In this document: in pieces, positions 15,842-24,405 of the stretch
Layout of the letters: each line of letters starts with the position of its first letter
Numbering within the stretch: the stretch's first letter is position 1
Assembly: GCF_030159855.1 (NCBI RefSeq)
Contig: NZ_BSNG01000001.1
Span: forward strand, 1,922,001 to 1,986,000
DNA length: 64,000 nucleotides
Direction of reading: 5' to 3'
From: Devosia yakushimensis
GTDB lineage: Bacteria > Pseudomonadota > Alphaproteobacteria > Rhizobiales > Devosiaceae
Position numbers and translations under genes: made by a program
The notes under the pieces: generated by a model
Seen by the model: only the letters and a program-made list of their open reading frames with translations
The model's database searches: none
What the model was told of the DNA's origin: nothing

Positions 15842-17767
15842 TTGACGAATGCGCAGCCAGGCCAAGGGCAGCAGCCGCTCGACGTCATCACCATCGGCCG
15901 GGCCTCGGTGGACCTGTATGGCCAGCAGATCGGCACCAAGCTTGAAGATATTGGCAGCTTTGCCAAGTCGGTTGGCGGATGCCCGGCCAATATCGCCATC
16001 GGCACGGCCCGGCTGGGGCTGAAATCCGCGCTGATCACCCGCGTCGGCAATGAGCAGATGGGGCGCTTCATCCGCGAACAGCTGGTGCGCGAAGGCGTCG
16101 ACACGGCCGGTATCGCTACCGACAAGGAGCGCCTGACCGCGCTGGTACTGCTCTCAGTCGAGGCCGAGGGCGTCTCCCCGATGATTTTCTACCGCACCGA
16201 TTGCGCTGATATGGCGCTGTCGGAAGACGATATTGCGGAAGACCATATCGCCTCTTCCCGCGCCATCGTGGTCACCGGCACGCATTTTTCGAGGCCTAAT
16301 AGCGAGGCGGCGCAGAAAAAAGCGATCCGCTTTGCCAAGGCGCATGGCGGCAAGGTGGTGTTCGATATCGATTACCGCCCCAATCTATGGGGCCTGGCAG
16401 GGCATGAGGCCGGGTTTGAGCGCTATGTCGCCTCCGATCATGTGTCGCAGAAATACAAGTCCGTGCTGCCTGATTGCGATCTGGTGGTGGGCACCGAAGA
16501 AGAAGTGCTGATCGCCTCGGGCGAGGCCGATCTGCCAGCGGCACTGAAAACCATCCGCTCGCTGACCGCAGCGACCATCGTGCTCAAGCGCGGCGCCATG
16601 GGCTGCATCGTCTATGACGGCGCCATTCCCGATGATCTGGAAGACGGCATTGTCGGCGCGGGCTTCCCCATCGAGGTCTATAATGTGTTGGGGGCCGGCG
16701 ACGCTTTCATGTCGGGCTTCCTGCGCGGCTGGCTCAAGGGCGAAGACCTCAAGACAGCGGCGACCTGGGCCAATGCCTGCGGCGCTTTTGCGGTGTCGCG
16801 CCTGATGTGTTCGCCGGAATATCCGAGCTGGACCGAGCTTGAGAGCTTCCTCAGCAAGGGCAGCCCCAAGCGCGCTTTGCGCAATGACGACAATCTCAAC
16901 CACATCCATTGGGCCACCAATCGCCGCCGCGACTGGCCCAAGCTGATGGCACTGGCGATCGACCATCGCAGCCAGCTCGAAGACATGCCGGGCGCGAAGG
17001 AAGAGTCCATAGCCGCCTTCAAGGTGCTGGCCGTGGAGGCCGCCGCGCGCGTTGCCAATGGGCGGCCAGGTTTCGGCATGCTGCTGGATGACAAGCATGG
17101 CCGCAAGGCGCTGTTCGCCGCCGAAGCCAAGGGCTTTTGGCTCGCCCGGCCGGTCGAATTGCCCGGATCGCGCCCGCTGCGCTTTGAATTTTCGCAAGAC
17201 CTGGGTTCGCGCCTGCTCGACTGGCCGGTGGAGCATTGCCTCAAGGTGCTGTGCTTTTTCCATCCCGACGATCCCGCCGCGCTCAAGGCCGAGCAGATCG
17301 ACAAGCTGCAGGCTGCTCAGGACGCCGCTCGCAAGATCGGCCGCGATATCCTGATCGAAATCATCGCCAGCAAGCATGGCGAGCTCAAAGCCGATACAAC
17401 GGCGCGGGCGCTAACCGAGCTTTATGATGCGGGTTTGAAGCCCGATTGGTGGAAGCTCGAGCCGCAGGCTGACCGGACGGCATGGGCCGCAGTGGATGCG
17501 GTGATCGAAGCGCGCGACCCGTTCTGCCGGGGCGTGGTGCTACTGGGCCTTGAGGCTCCGCAGGCGGCGCTGGAGGCCGGATTTGCGGCGGCGCGGTCAT
17601 CGCGCACGGTCAAGGGATTTGCCGTAGGTCGCACGATTTTTGCCGAGGCGGCGAGGAAATGGCTGCTGGGCGAGATCGGTGACGAGGAAGCCGTGGCCGA
17701 TATGGCGCGGCGGTTCGGCGCTCTGGTGGAAATTTGGGAGCGGCTGGGAGAGACGAAGGCGGCATAG
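15842..17767 (+). CDS. iolC: IolC fused to DUF2090: 5-dehydro-2-deoxygluconokinase with aldolase-like domain
   Basis: A 641-residue protein. Residues 1 to about 325 are a PfkB/ribokinase-family kinase: TIGRASVDLYGQQIG at the start, the sugar-binding KSVGGCPANIAIGTARLGL, and the C-terminal VLGAGDAFMSGFLRG with its catalytic Asp. It phosphorylates 5-dehydro-2-deoxy-D-gluconate. The rest (about 330-641) is DUF2090, an aldolase-like barrel (LMALAIDHRSQLEDMPGA), fused to IolC in many rhizobia and possibly covering the IolJ aldolase step. No separate iolJ is seen here. I place the start at TTG 15842, which follows GAGGGGAGGA at ideal spacing; an upstream ATG at 15800 lacks such a site. First gene of the + strand iol unit. 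Confidence 0.9.
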   Translation: MTNAQPGQGQQPLDVITIGRASVDLYGQQIGTKLEDIGSFAKSVGGCPANIAIGTARLGLKSALITRVGNEQMGRFIREQLVREGVDTAGIATDKERLTALVLLSVEAEGVSPMIFYRTDCADMALSEDDIAEDHIASSRAIVVTGTHFSRPNSEAAQKKAIRFAKAHGGKVVFDIDYRPNLWGLAGHEAGFERYVASDHVSQKYKSVLPDCDLVVGTEEEVLIASGEADLPAALKTIRSLTAATIVLKRGAMGCIVYDGAIPDDLEDGIVGAGFPIEVYNVLGAGDAFMSGFLRGWLKGEDLKTAATWANACGAFAVSRLMCSPEYPSWTELESFLSKGSPKRALRNDDNLNHIHWATNRRRDWPKLMALAIDHRSQLEDMPGAKEESIAAFKVLAVEAAARVANGRPGFGMLLDDKHGRKALFAAEAKGFWLARPVELPGSRPLRFEFSQDLGSRLLDWPVEHCLKVLCFFHPDDPAALKAEQIDKLQAAQDAARKIGRDILIEIIASKHGELKADTTARALTELYDAGLKPDWWKLEPQADRTAWAAVDAVIEARDPFCRGVVLLGLEAPQAALEAGFAAARSSRTVKGFAVGRTIFAEAARKWLLGEIGDEEAVADMARRFGALVEIWERLGETKAA

Positions 17768-17838
17768 CCTTCGCCCTGAGCGACGCCGCGATATACACTA
17801 GCCGGGCGAAACCGGTGGACTTTTGAGGAACAGGGCCC

Positions 17839-19686
17839 ATGAGCCAGAACACGATCCGACTAACCATGGCGCAGGCCGTTGCGCGGTTTCTGACGATGCA
17901 GAAGACCGTGATTGATGGCGAGACAGTGCCGATTTTTGGCGGGGTGTTCGCCATTTTCGGGCATGGCAATGTGGCCGGGGTGGGTGAGGCGCTGCATGGC
18001 ATCAAGGACACGTTGCCGACCTATCGGGCGCAGAATGAACAGGGCATGGCCAATGCGGCGATTGCCTTTGCCAAGGCCAGTTTCCGCCAGCGCTTCATGG
18101 CGTGTACCTCTTCGATCGGGCCGGGCGCGCTGAACATGGTGACGGCGGCCGCGCTGGCACATGTGAACCGCCTGCCGGTGCTGCTGCTGCCCGGCGATGT
18201 GTTTGCCAATCGCCTGCCCGACCCGGTGTTGCAGCAGGTGGAAGATTGGGGCGATGGTTCGATTTCGGCCAATGATTGCTTCAAGCCCGTCAGCCGCTAT
18301 TTCGACCGCATCACGCGGCCCGAGCAGATCATTCCCGCTTTGCGCCGCGCCATGCAGGTGCTGACCGATCCGGCCGAATGCGGCCCGGTGACGCTCTCGC
18401 TGTGCCAGGATGTGCAGGCGGAAGCCTATGATTATCCCGAGAGCTTTTTTGCCGAAAAGGTGTGGGTGCCCCGTCGGGTGATGCCCGATGCCGAGGAATT
18501 CGCTGCGGCCGCTGCGGCGCTACGCATGGCCAAGAAGCCGGTCATTATCGCTGGCGGCGGCGTACTCTACTCGCAGGCGACCGAAGCGCTGCGCGTTTTT
18601 GCCGAGGGGCATGGCATTCCGGTGATGGAGACACAGGGCGGAAAAAGCGCCCTGCCCCATGACCATCGCCTCAATATGGGTTCGGTTGGCGTTACCGGTT
18701 CATCGGCGTCCAACATCTTGGCCGGCGAAGCCGATGTGGTGCTGGCGGTGGGTACGCGGCTGCAGGATTTCACCACCGGTTCCTGGGCGCTATTCCAGAA
18801 CCCGGACCTCAAGGTTATCGGGCTCAATGTGCAGCCCTTTGACGCACACAAGCATAATGGCCTGCCGCTGGTAGCCGATGCCAAGGTGGGGCTCGATGCG
18901 CTTCATGCCGCCCTGCCCGGCTGGATTGTCGATGCCGACTGGACCGAAAAGGCCGAGGCCGGCAAGGAGGAATGGCTTGTTGCCGCCGACAAGGCGACCG
19001 CGACGACCAATGCCGAATTGCCTTCGGACGCGCAGGTGATCGGCGCGGTGCAGCGGGCGCGGGAAAACGCCATCGTGGTCTGCGCCGCCGGCGGCCTGCC
19101 GGGCGAATTGCACAAGCTCTGGAAGGCCAATCGGCCGGGCAGCTATCATCTCGAATATGGTTTTTCGACCATGGGCTATGAGATTGCCGGCGGGCTGGGC
19201 GTGAAGCTGGCGCGGCCCCAGGACGATGTGATCGTCATGGTGGGCGATGGCAGCTATATGATGCTCAATTCCGAGATCGCTTCTTCGATCATGCTGGGCG
19301 CCAAGCTCACCATCGTGCTGCTCGACAATGCCGGCTATGGCTGCATCAACCGGCTGCAAATGGCCACGGGCGGCGCCAACTTCAACAATCTGTTGAAGGA
19401 CACCCACCATGTCACTCTGCCAGGAATCGATTTTGCCGCCCATGCCGCCGCGATGGGCGCCGTGTCGCGCAAGGTGAGTTCGATTGCCGAGCTGGAAACA
19501 GCGCTGCAGGAGACCGAAAGCGTCGAGCGGACCACGGTGATCGTGATCGATACCGATGCGCTGATTACCACCGATGAAGGTGGCTATTGGTGGGATGTGG
19601 CGGTGCCGGAAGTATCCGACCGGCCGCAGGTCAATGCTGCTCGCGAGGGTTATGTGAAGGCGCTTAAGGCGCAGCGGGCGGGGTAA
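17839..19686 (+). CDS. iolD: 3D-(3,5/4)-trihydroxycyclohexane-1,2-dione acylhydrolase IolD
   Basis: A 615-residue thiamine-diphosphate enzyme that opens the cyclitol ring to 5-deoxy-D-glucuronate. Domain order is that of the TPP superfamily: PYR (about 1-190, with the catalytic Glu in RAQNEQGMANAAIAFAK), a central Rossmann-like domain (about 215-360), and the PP domain with the cofactor motif MVGDGSYMMLNSEIASSIM around residues 470-490. The SSIGPGALNMVTAAALA stretch is typical of IolD. It lies 71 bp after iolC and before a large palindromic repeat. Confidence 0.95.
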   Translation: MSQNTIRLTMAQAVARFLTMQKTVIDGETVPIFGGVFAIFGHGNVAGVGEALHGIKDTLPTYRAQNEQGMANAAIAFAKASFRQRFMACTSSIGPGALNMVTAAALAHVNRLPVLLLPGDVFANRLPDPVLQQVEDWGDGSISANDCFKPVSRYFDRITRPEQIIPALRRAMQVLTDPAECGPVTLSLCQDVQAEAYDYPESFFAEKVWVPRRVMPDAEEFAAAAAALRMAKKPVIIAGGGVLYSQATEALRVFAEGHGIPVMETQGGKSALPHDHRLNMGSVGVTGSSASNILAGEADVVLAVGTRLQDFTTGSWALFQNPDLKVIGLNVQPFDAHKHNGLPLVADAKVGLDALHAALPGWIVDADWTEKAEAGKEEWLVAADKATATTNAELPSDAQVIGAVQRARENAIVVCAAGGLPGELHKLWKANRPGSYHLEYGFSTMGYEIAGGLGVKLARPQDDVIVMVGDGSYMMLNSEIASSIMLGAKLTIVLLDNAGYGCINRLQMATGGANFNNLLKDTHHVTLPGIDFAAHAAAMGAVSRKVSSIAELETALQETESVERTTVIVIDTDALITTDEGGYWWDVAVPEVSDRPQVNAAREGYVKALKAQRAG

Positions 19687-19700
19687 TCCCGAGATCGGAG

Positions 19701-19814
19701 TACCCCCTCCTAGCCTCCCCCTGATAGGGGGAGGAACCGCATGGTGGGTGTTGAAAGATTTACGAAGGCCCCAATCTGTCCCTCCCCCTATCAGGGGGAG
19801 GCTAGGAGGGGGTA
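19701..19814. repeat. 115-bp palindromic element A, copy 1 (inside the iol operon)
   Basis: The left arm TACCCCCTCCTAGCCTCCCC with CTGATAGGGGGAGG is matched by the reversed right arm ending CTAGGAGGGGGTA, around a centre of about 40 bp. Each arm also contains its own CCTCCCCCTATCAGGGGGAGG hairpin. Five copies occur in the window (19701, 21818, 28278, 32382, 55941). This one separates iolD from iolE within the operon. Confidence 0.92.
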
Positions 19815-19842
19815 CTAGGCGCGAATGCGCAGGAGAGACGAA

Positions 19843-20760
19843 TTGAAAGCCAAACTCGGCATGTCGCCCATCGCGTGGTGGAACGACGATCTGGTGGAAC
19901 TCAGCGATGACGTGTCGCTGGAAGAATGCCTGCGCCAGTCGCGCTCGGCCGGGTTTACCGGCATGGAAAAGGGCCGCCGCTTTCCCGACGATCCCGATGT
20001 GATGCTGCCCATCCTGCGGGCAGCTGACGTAACCCTCTGTGGTGGCTGGTTTTCCGGCACGCTGGTCGATGAGGAACTGGCCGCCAATAAGGCGCGCATT
20101 CAGCCGATGATCGAGCTGTTCAAGGCGGTCAATGCCCCCTGCATCGTTTATGGCGAAGTGGGCCGCTCCATTCAGGGCAAGCGCGAAATCCCGCTGGCGC
20201 AGAAGGCCAAGCTGGGCGACGCCGAGATGGTGGCCTATGCCAAAAAGGTCACCGAGTTTGGCGAATGGTGTGCCGATCAGGGCATGCCGCTGGCCTATCA
20301 CCACCATATGGCCGCCGTGGTCGAGACCGAGCCCGAGCTGGATGCCTTTATGAAGGCGTCGGGCGCGGGCATTCCGCTGCTACTCGATGCGGGGCATCTG
20401 GCTTTTGCCGGCGGCGATGTATTGCGGGCCATAGACAATCATCATGCCCGGATCAGCCATGTGCATGTGAAGGACATTCGCCGTTCAGTGGTGGATGGGC
20501 TGGATCGCACCAAGCAGAGTTTTCTCGATGCGGTGGCGCTGGGCGCCTTCACCGTGCCGGGCGATGGCTCGCTGGATTTCGCCGCCATCGTGCAGAAATT
20601 TGCCGATTATGGCTATGAAGGCTGGTTTGTCGTCGAGGCCGAGCAGGACCCCAAGGCCAATCCGCCGCTGCGCATGGCGCAGGTGGGCCATAAGGAGCTG
20701 ATGCGCGTGATGACAGCCGCCGGCTACACCGTCGAAACCGAGGGCTTTCCCAAGGGGTGA
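19843..20760 (+). CDS. iolE: myo-inosose-2 dehydratase IolE
   Basis: A 305-residue TIM-barrel enzyme of the sugar-phosphate isomerase/epimerase superfamily. It dehydrates scyllo-inosose to the trihydroxycyclohexanedione used by IolD. Signatures are LGMSPIAWWNDDLVEL at the N-terminus, LAYHHHMAAVVETEPELD mid-barrel, LLLDAGHLAFAGGD, and HVHVKDIRRSV with metal-binding residues. I choose TTG 19843 (giving MKAKLGMSPIAWWNDDL, the usual IolE start) behind AGGAGA rather than an ATG 18 bp upstream. Confidence 0.94.
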   Translation: MKAKLGMSPIAWWNDDLVELSDDVSLEECLRQSRSAGFTGMEKGRRFPDDPDVMLPILRAADVTLCGGWFSGTLVDEELAANKARIQPMIELFKAVNAPCIVYGEVGRSIQGKREIPLAQKAKLGDAEMVAYAKKVTEFGEWCADQGMPLAYHHHMAAVVETEPELDAFMKASGAGIPLLLDAGHLAFAGGDVLRAIDNHHARISHVHVKDIRRSVVDGLDRTKQSFLDAVALGAFTVPGDGSLDFAAIVQKFADYGYEGWFVVEAEQDPKANPPLRMAQVGHKELMRVMTAAGYTVETEGFPKG

Positions 20761-20821
20761 GTTTTCGCGCCGCGATATGCTAAAGGCTGGTCAGATTTCT
20801 TAAAAACAAGGCGGATCGGTT

Positions 20822-21067
20822 TTGAAAGCAGACGACCTTAAATGGTTCAAGCCCCTGTGGCGGCGCGTTGCCATCACCGGGTTTCTGGCGGTGTGGTGCG
20901 CCTGGGAATGGATCTTCAATCAGGAGCCATTCTGGGGCGTGCTGGTGGGCGCGGCTTTGCTCTATTCGCTCTACAATTTCTTTTACGCCTTCCCCAAGGA
21001 GGAGCCCCTCGATGAGCAAACCCAATCTGCGCGTCCGCCCGAAAGCGAAGACGGGCCTGGTTCATGA
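20822..21067 (+). CDS. Small membrane protein, DUF3329-like
   Basis: An 81-residue protein with two close hydrophobic segments (VAITGFLAVWCAWEWIF and FWGVLVGAALLYSLYNFFYAF) and an acidic tail. The pattern W(K/R)xLWxR...PFWGVLxGA resembles DUF3329 proteins, of unknown function. The start is TTG at 20822. The last 56 bases overlap iolB, whose ribosome binding site lies inside this gene, so the two are probably translationally coupled. No catalytic residues are visible. It could be a membrane partner of the iol enzymes, but nothing shows this. Confidence 0.65.
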   Translation: MKADDLKWFKPLWRRVAITGFLAVWCAWEWIFNQEPFWGVLVGAALLYSLYNFFYAFPKEEPLDEQTQSARPPESEDGPGS

Positions 21068-21812
21068 TGTAAATCCGGCTTCGGCCGGCTGGACCTATGT
21101 GGGCTTTGCCCTGCACAAGCTGGCCGAAGGCGAAGTTGCCGGCGGCGAGGCCGGAACACAGGAATTGTGCCTGGTGCTGGTCAGCGGCAAGGCGCGGATT
21201 TCGGTCGATGGCGTCGATCTGGGGGAATTGGGCGAGCGCATGACCCCGTTCGAGGGCGCGCCCTGGGCGGTTTATGTGCCCATGGGCAGCGAGTGGGTAG
21301 CGGACGCGACCACGGCGCTGGAACTGGCGGTATGCGCCGCGCCGGGTGGCGGGGACTTCAAGACGCGCGTGATTGCGCCGGGCACCCATCCGCAGCTGCA
21401 CCGCGGCAAGGGCGCCAATATCAGGCATGTCTACAATATCATGCCCGAGGATGACGGCGCGGCCCATTCTCTGCTGGTGGTGGAAGTAATCACCCCGCAG
21501 GGCAATACCTCGTCCTATCCGCCGCATAAGCATGATCAGGACAATTTGCCCCATGAGAGCCTGCTGGAAGAGACCTATTTCCACCGGCTCAATCCACCGC
21601 AGGGCTTTGCCATGCAGCGGGTTTATACCGATGACCGCAGCCTTGATGAGGCGCTGGTGATCGAGGATGGCGACGTGACGCTAGTGCCCAAGGGCTATCA
21701 CCCGGTGGCGACCACGGCGGGTTATGACCTCTATTATCTCAATGTGATGGCTGGGCCCAAGCGGGTGTGGAAGTTCCACAATGCGCCGGAACATGAGTGG
21801 CTGTTGAAGTAA
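21012..21812 (+). CDS. iolB: 5-deoxy-glucuronate isomerase IolB
   Basis: A 266-residue bicupin enzyme converting 5-deoxy-glucuronate to 5-dehydro-2-deoxygluconate, the IolC substrate. Its metal-binding cupin motifs are visible: YPPHKHDQDNLPHESLLEETYFHRLNP in the second cupin, and PKGYHPVATTAGYDLYYLNVMAGP near the C-terminus. The ATG at 21012 (MSKPNLRVRPKAK) follows AAGGAGGAG; longer frames upstream are out of family. Last gene of the + strand iol unit, converging on iolG. Confidence 0.94.
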   Translation: MSKPNLRVRPKAKTGLVHDVNPASAGWTYVGFALHKLAEGEVAGGEAGTQELCLVLVSGKARISVDGVDLGELGERMTPFEGAPWAVYVPMGSEWVADATTALELAVCAAPGGGDFKTRVIAPGTHPQLHRGKGANIRHVYNIMPEDDGAAHSLLVVEVITPQGNTSSYPPHKHDQDNLPHESLLEETYFHRLNPPQGFAMQRVYTDDRSLDEALVIEDGDVTLVPKGYHPVATTAGYDLYYLNVMAGPKRVWKFHNAPEHEWLLK

Positions 21813-21817
21813 GGGGA

Positions 21818-21933
21818 TACCCCCTCCTAGCCTCCCCCTGATAGGGGGAGGGACCGCCTTGTGGTTAGAACGCGATCCAGCTCCAAGTGTGGAGAGATCC
21901 CTCCCCCTATCAGGGGGAGGTTAGGTGGGGGTA
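21818..21933. repeat. 115-bp palindromic element A, copy 2 (between convergent iolB and iolG)
   Basis: Same inverted arms as copy 1 (TACCCCCTCCTAGCCTCCCC on the left, TTAGGTGGGGGTA on the right). It fills the space between the two converging iol units and may serve as a bidirectional transcription block. Confidence 0.92.
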
Positions 21934-21943
21934 CTCCGATCCC

Positions 21944-22981
21944 CTAGCGCCCCTGGAACGTCGACGTATCCGCCAACACCCCAAGCACTTCGCTGACCTT
22001 CACAGCCCGGCCTTCCTTGACCGACTTCAGCGCAGCATCCGCCAGCGCCAGTGCAATCAAACCATCCAAACCACTCGGCGAAGCCGGAGATTTTGATTCA
22101 ACGGCATCCACGAAGGTGCTGATTTCACGCGCATAAGCGTCGGTATAGCGGGTCATGAAGAAGTCGTGCAGTGGCGGGCGGGTATAGCCGGTGGCGTTGG
22201 CGACTTCGATGGAGACCGGGCGCTGGTTTTCGGCCGAGACGGCGCCTTTGGAGCCGTGCACTTCGATGCGCTGGTCATAGCCATAGGTGGCGCGGCGCGA
22301 ATTGGAGATGGTGGCGTGCTTGCCCGAGGCGGTCGAGAGCATCACCGAGACGCTGTCATAATCGCCGGCCGCGCCAATGGCCGGATCGACCAGCACGGAG
22401 GCCTGGGCGGTGACGGTGTCGATCTCTTCGCCGAGCAGGAAGCGGGCCATGTCGAAATCGTGGATGGTCATGTCGCGGAAAATGCCGCCCGAGCGCTTGA
22501 TGTAGTCGACCGGCGGGGCGCCGGGGTCGCGCGAGACGATGGTGACCATTTCGACGTCACCGATCTCGCCCTTGGCGATCACATCATGCACGGCCATGAA
22601 ATGGGGGTCAAAGCGGCGGTTGAAGCCGACCATGAGAGTGGCGCCTTCGGCATCGACCACCTTAAGGCAGGCTTTGACGCGCTCGACATTGAGGTCGATC
22701 GGCTTCTCGCAGAAGATGGCCTTGCCGGCGCGCGAGAACTGCTCGATCAGATCGGCATGGGTGTCGGTGGGGGTGCAAATGACCACGGCGTCGATGTCGG
22801 CTGAGGACAGGATTTGCTCGATGGTGCGGACTTCGCAGCCATATTGGCCGGCGATATCGGTGGCGGCCTTTTCGAAAGCGTCGGCCACGGCCACCAGCTG
22901 GGCGGTTGGATTGGACGAGATGGCCTTGGCATGCACCTTGCCGATGCGGCCGGCGCCGAGCAGGCCGAAACGAACAGTCAT
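21944..22981 (-). CDS. iolG: Inositol 2-dehydrogenase IolG (Gfo/Idh/MocA)
   Basis: A 345-residue NAD-dependent dehydrogenase oxidising myo-inositol to scyllo-inosose, the first catabolic step. It has the Rossmann start VRFGLLGAGRIGKVHAKA, catalytic Lys in AIFCEKPIDL, the substrate-binding MVGFNRRFDPHF, and the catalytic Asp/His pair in GGIFRDMTIHDFDMARFLLG. These match bacterial inositol dehydrogenases closely. The rhizobial rhizopine enzyme MocA belongs to the same family, so inosamine oxidation cannot be excluded. It is the last gene of the - strand unit after the inositol ABC transporter. Confidence 0.93.
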   Translation of the reverse strand: MTVRFGLLGAGRIGKVHAKAISSNPTAQLVAVADAFEKAATDIAGQYGCEVRTIEQILSSADIDAVVICTPTDTHADLIEQFSRAGKAIFCEKPIDLNVERVKACLKVVDAEGATLMVGFNRRFDPHFMAVHDVIAKGEIGDVEMVTIVSRDPGAPPVDYIKRSGGIFRDMTIHDFDMARFLLGEEIDTVTAQASVLVDPAIGAAGDYDSVSVMLSTASGKHATISNSRRATYGYDQRIEVHGSKGAVSAENQRPVSIEVANATGYTRPPLHDFFMTRYTDAYAREISTFVDAVESKSPASPSGLDGLIALALADAALKSVKEGRAVKVSEVLGVLADTSTFQGR

Positions 22982-23063
22982 TTGATAGTCTCCGGGTAGT
23001 GGCGCCGGGAGGTGGCGCGATGCGTTAACAAAATGCCTGGGCGGTTATCCGAGGCTTCCCATC

Positions 23064-23157
23064 CACCGCGCCTTCCTCGGGCCTGACCCGAGGATCACTC
23101 GCCGCTTATGCCATGCTGGAAGCGGCCCTCGGGTCAGGCCCGAGGGAGGCGCGGTGG
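23064..23157. repeat. CCTCGGG palindromic element, copy 2
   Basis: Nested inverted repeats. The outer arms are CCACCGCGCC (23064-23073) and GGCGCGGTGG (23148-23157). The inner modules CCTCGGGCCTGACCCGAGG and CCCTCGGGTCAGGCCCGAGG are hairpins themselves. It lies between the permease gene and iolG in the same transcription unit. Confidence 0.88.
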
Positions 23158-23183
23158 TGGTTTTGGCATGGAGGAACGGCAAA

Positions 23184-24200
23184 TCAAACCTTCTTCCGCT
23201 TCCTTTGCCGGTATTGGTCGGCGACCACGGCGGCGACGATGATCATGCCCTTGATGATCTCCTGATAGTAGGCGTCGACACGCAGGAAGGTGAAGCCGGA
23301 GGTCATGGTCCCCAGAATAATGGTGCCGATGACCGTGCCGGTGATGCGCCCCTGCCCGCCCGCCAGCGAGGTGCCCCCGATGACGGCGGCAGCGATGGCG
23401 TCGAGCTCATACATCACGCCCATGCCGGCCTGTGCCGTCTGGGCGCGGGCGGCGGTCACGAGCCCCGCAAGGCCGGCCAGCATGCCGGCAATGGCATAGA
23501 CCTTGATCAGGTGCTTTTCGATATTGATGCCCGAAACGCGAGCCGCCTGCGGATTGGCGCCGATGGCATAGGTGAATTTGCCATAGCGGGTGTAGCGCAG
23601 GGCGATGTGAAAGATCAGCGCCACCACAAGGAAGATCACCACCGGCCAGATTCCCATGCCAATGAAGGTGAATTCGGGCGTGAGACCGGAAACCGGCTGC
23701 CCCTTGGTGTACCATTTGGCGACGCCGCGGGCCGACACCATCATGCCCAAAGTGGCAATGAAGGGCGGGATTTTGGTGTAGGAAATCAGCGAACCATTGA
23801 TAATGCCGGCCAATGTGCCGATAGCGAGACCGATGACCAGCGGGATGACGACCGGCAGGCCGACCAGCGCCGGATAGACTGGGCGGGCCCAATCGGCTGA
23901 CTGCGCAAAGCTGGCGGCAATCATGGCCGTCATGCCTACGACGGAGCCGGAGCTGAGGTCGATGCCGCCGGTGATGATCACCTGAGTGACGCCCACCGCG
24001 ATAATGCCGACCACCGAGACCTGCAGGATCATGATGGTCAGCCGCTGCTGATTGAGCAGGAAGGACTGGCCGATGAAAATCCAGCCGAGCAGCTCGAAAG
24101 TCAGCGCAATGCCGGCCAGCACGAGCAGGATGGACAGCTCGGTGGGCAATTTGCGCCGGCGCGGCCGCGGGGCTGCGAGAGTATCTGATGTCATGGTCAT
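23184..24200 (-). CDS. Inositol-type ABC transporter permease (CUT2, RbsC-like)
   Basis: A 338-residue inner membrane permease of the ribose/inositol branch, with eight to ten hydrophobic segments. Typical RbsC signatures are VGVTQVIITGGIDLSSGSVVGMTAM and GINIEKHLIKVYAIAGMLAGLAGLVTAARAQ, followed by the ELDAIAAAVIGGTSLAGGQG block that docks the ATPase. It forms a homodimeric channel with the tandem ATPase encoded upstream. A long inverted repeat separates it from that gene. Confidence 0.93.
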   Translation of the reverse strand: MTMTSDTLAAPRPRRRKLPTELSILLVLAGIALTFELLGWIFIGQSFLLNQQRLTIMILQVSVVGIIAVGVTQVIITGGIDLSSGSVVGMTAMIAASFAQSADWARPVYPALVGLPVVIPLVIGLAIGTLAGIINGSLISYTKIPPFIATLGMMVSARGVAKWYTKGQPVSGLTPEFTFIGMGIWPVVIFLVVALIFHIALRYTRYGKFTYAIGANPQAARVSGINIEKHLIKVYAIAGMLAGLAGLVTAARAQTAQAGMGVMYELDAIAAAVIGGTSLAGGQGRITGTVIGTIILGTMTSGFTFLRVDAYYQEIIKGMIIVAAVVADQYRQRKRKKV

Positions 24201-24243
24201 GGCTGGGTCCTCCCGGCAGTCGATGTGTCTTGTATTGGCGCGC

Positions 24244-24377
24244 CTTCACCTCTCCCTCCGGGGGAGAGGTCGACCCTTCTTAGGGGCGGGTGAGGGGGCC
24301 TTTTCTTGAGGCGGTGCGAGGGGAAGGCCCCCTCACCCGGCCTTTGGCCGACCTCTCCCCCAAAGGGAGAGGTGAAG
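24244..24377. repeat. Long inverted repeat between ATPase and permease genes
   Basis: CTTCACCTCTCCCT at 24244-24257 is matched by AGGGAGAGGTGAAG at 24364-24377. Inside are further pairs, CTCTCCCTCCGGGGGAGAG and the opposed GGTGAGGGGGCC and GGCCCCCTCACC. The 134-bp unit is a nested palindrome unlike elements A to D in sequence, though of the same build. Confidence 0.88.
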
Positions 24378-24405
24378 TATGCCGATGCTTCCGAAACCAG
24401 CGTCA

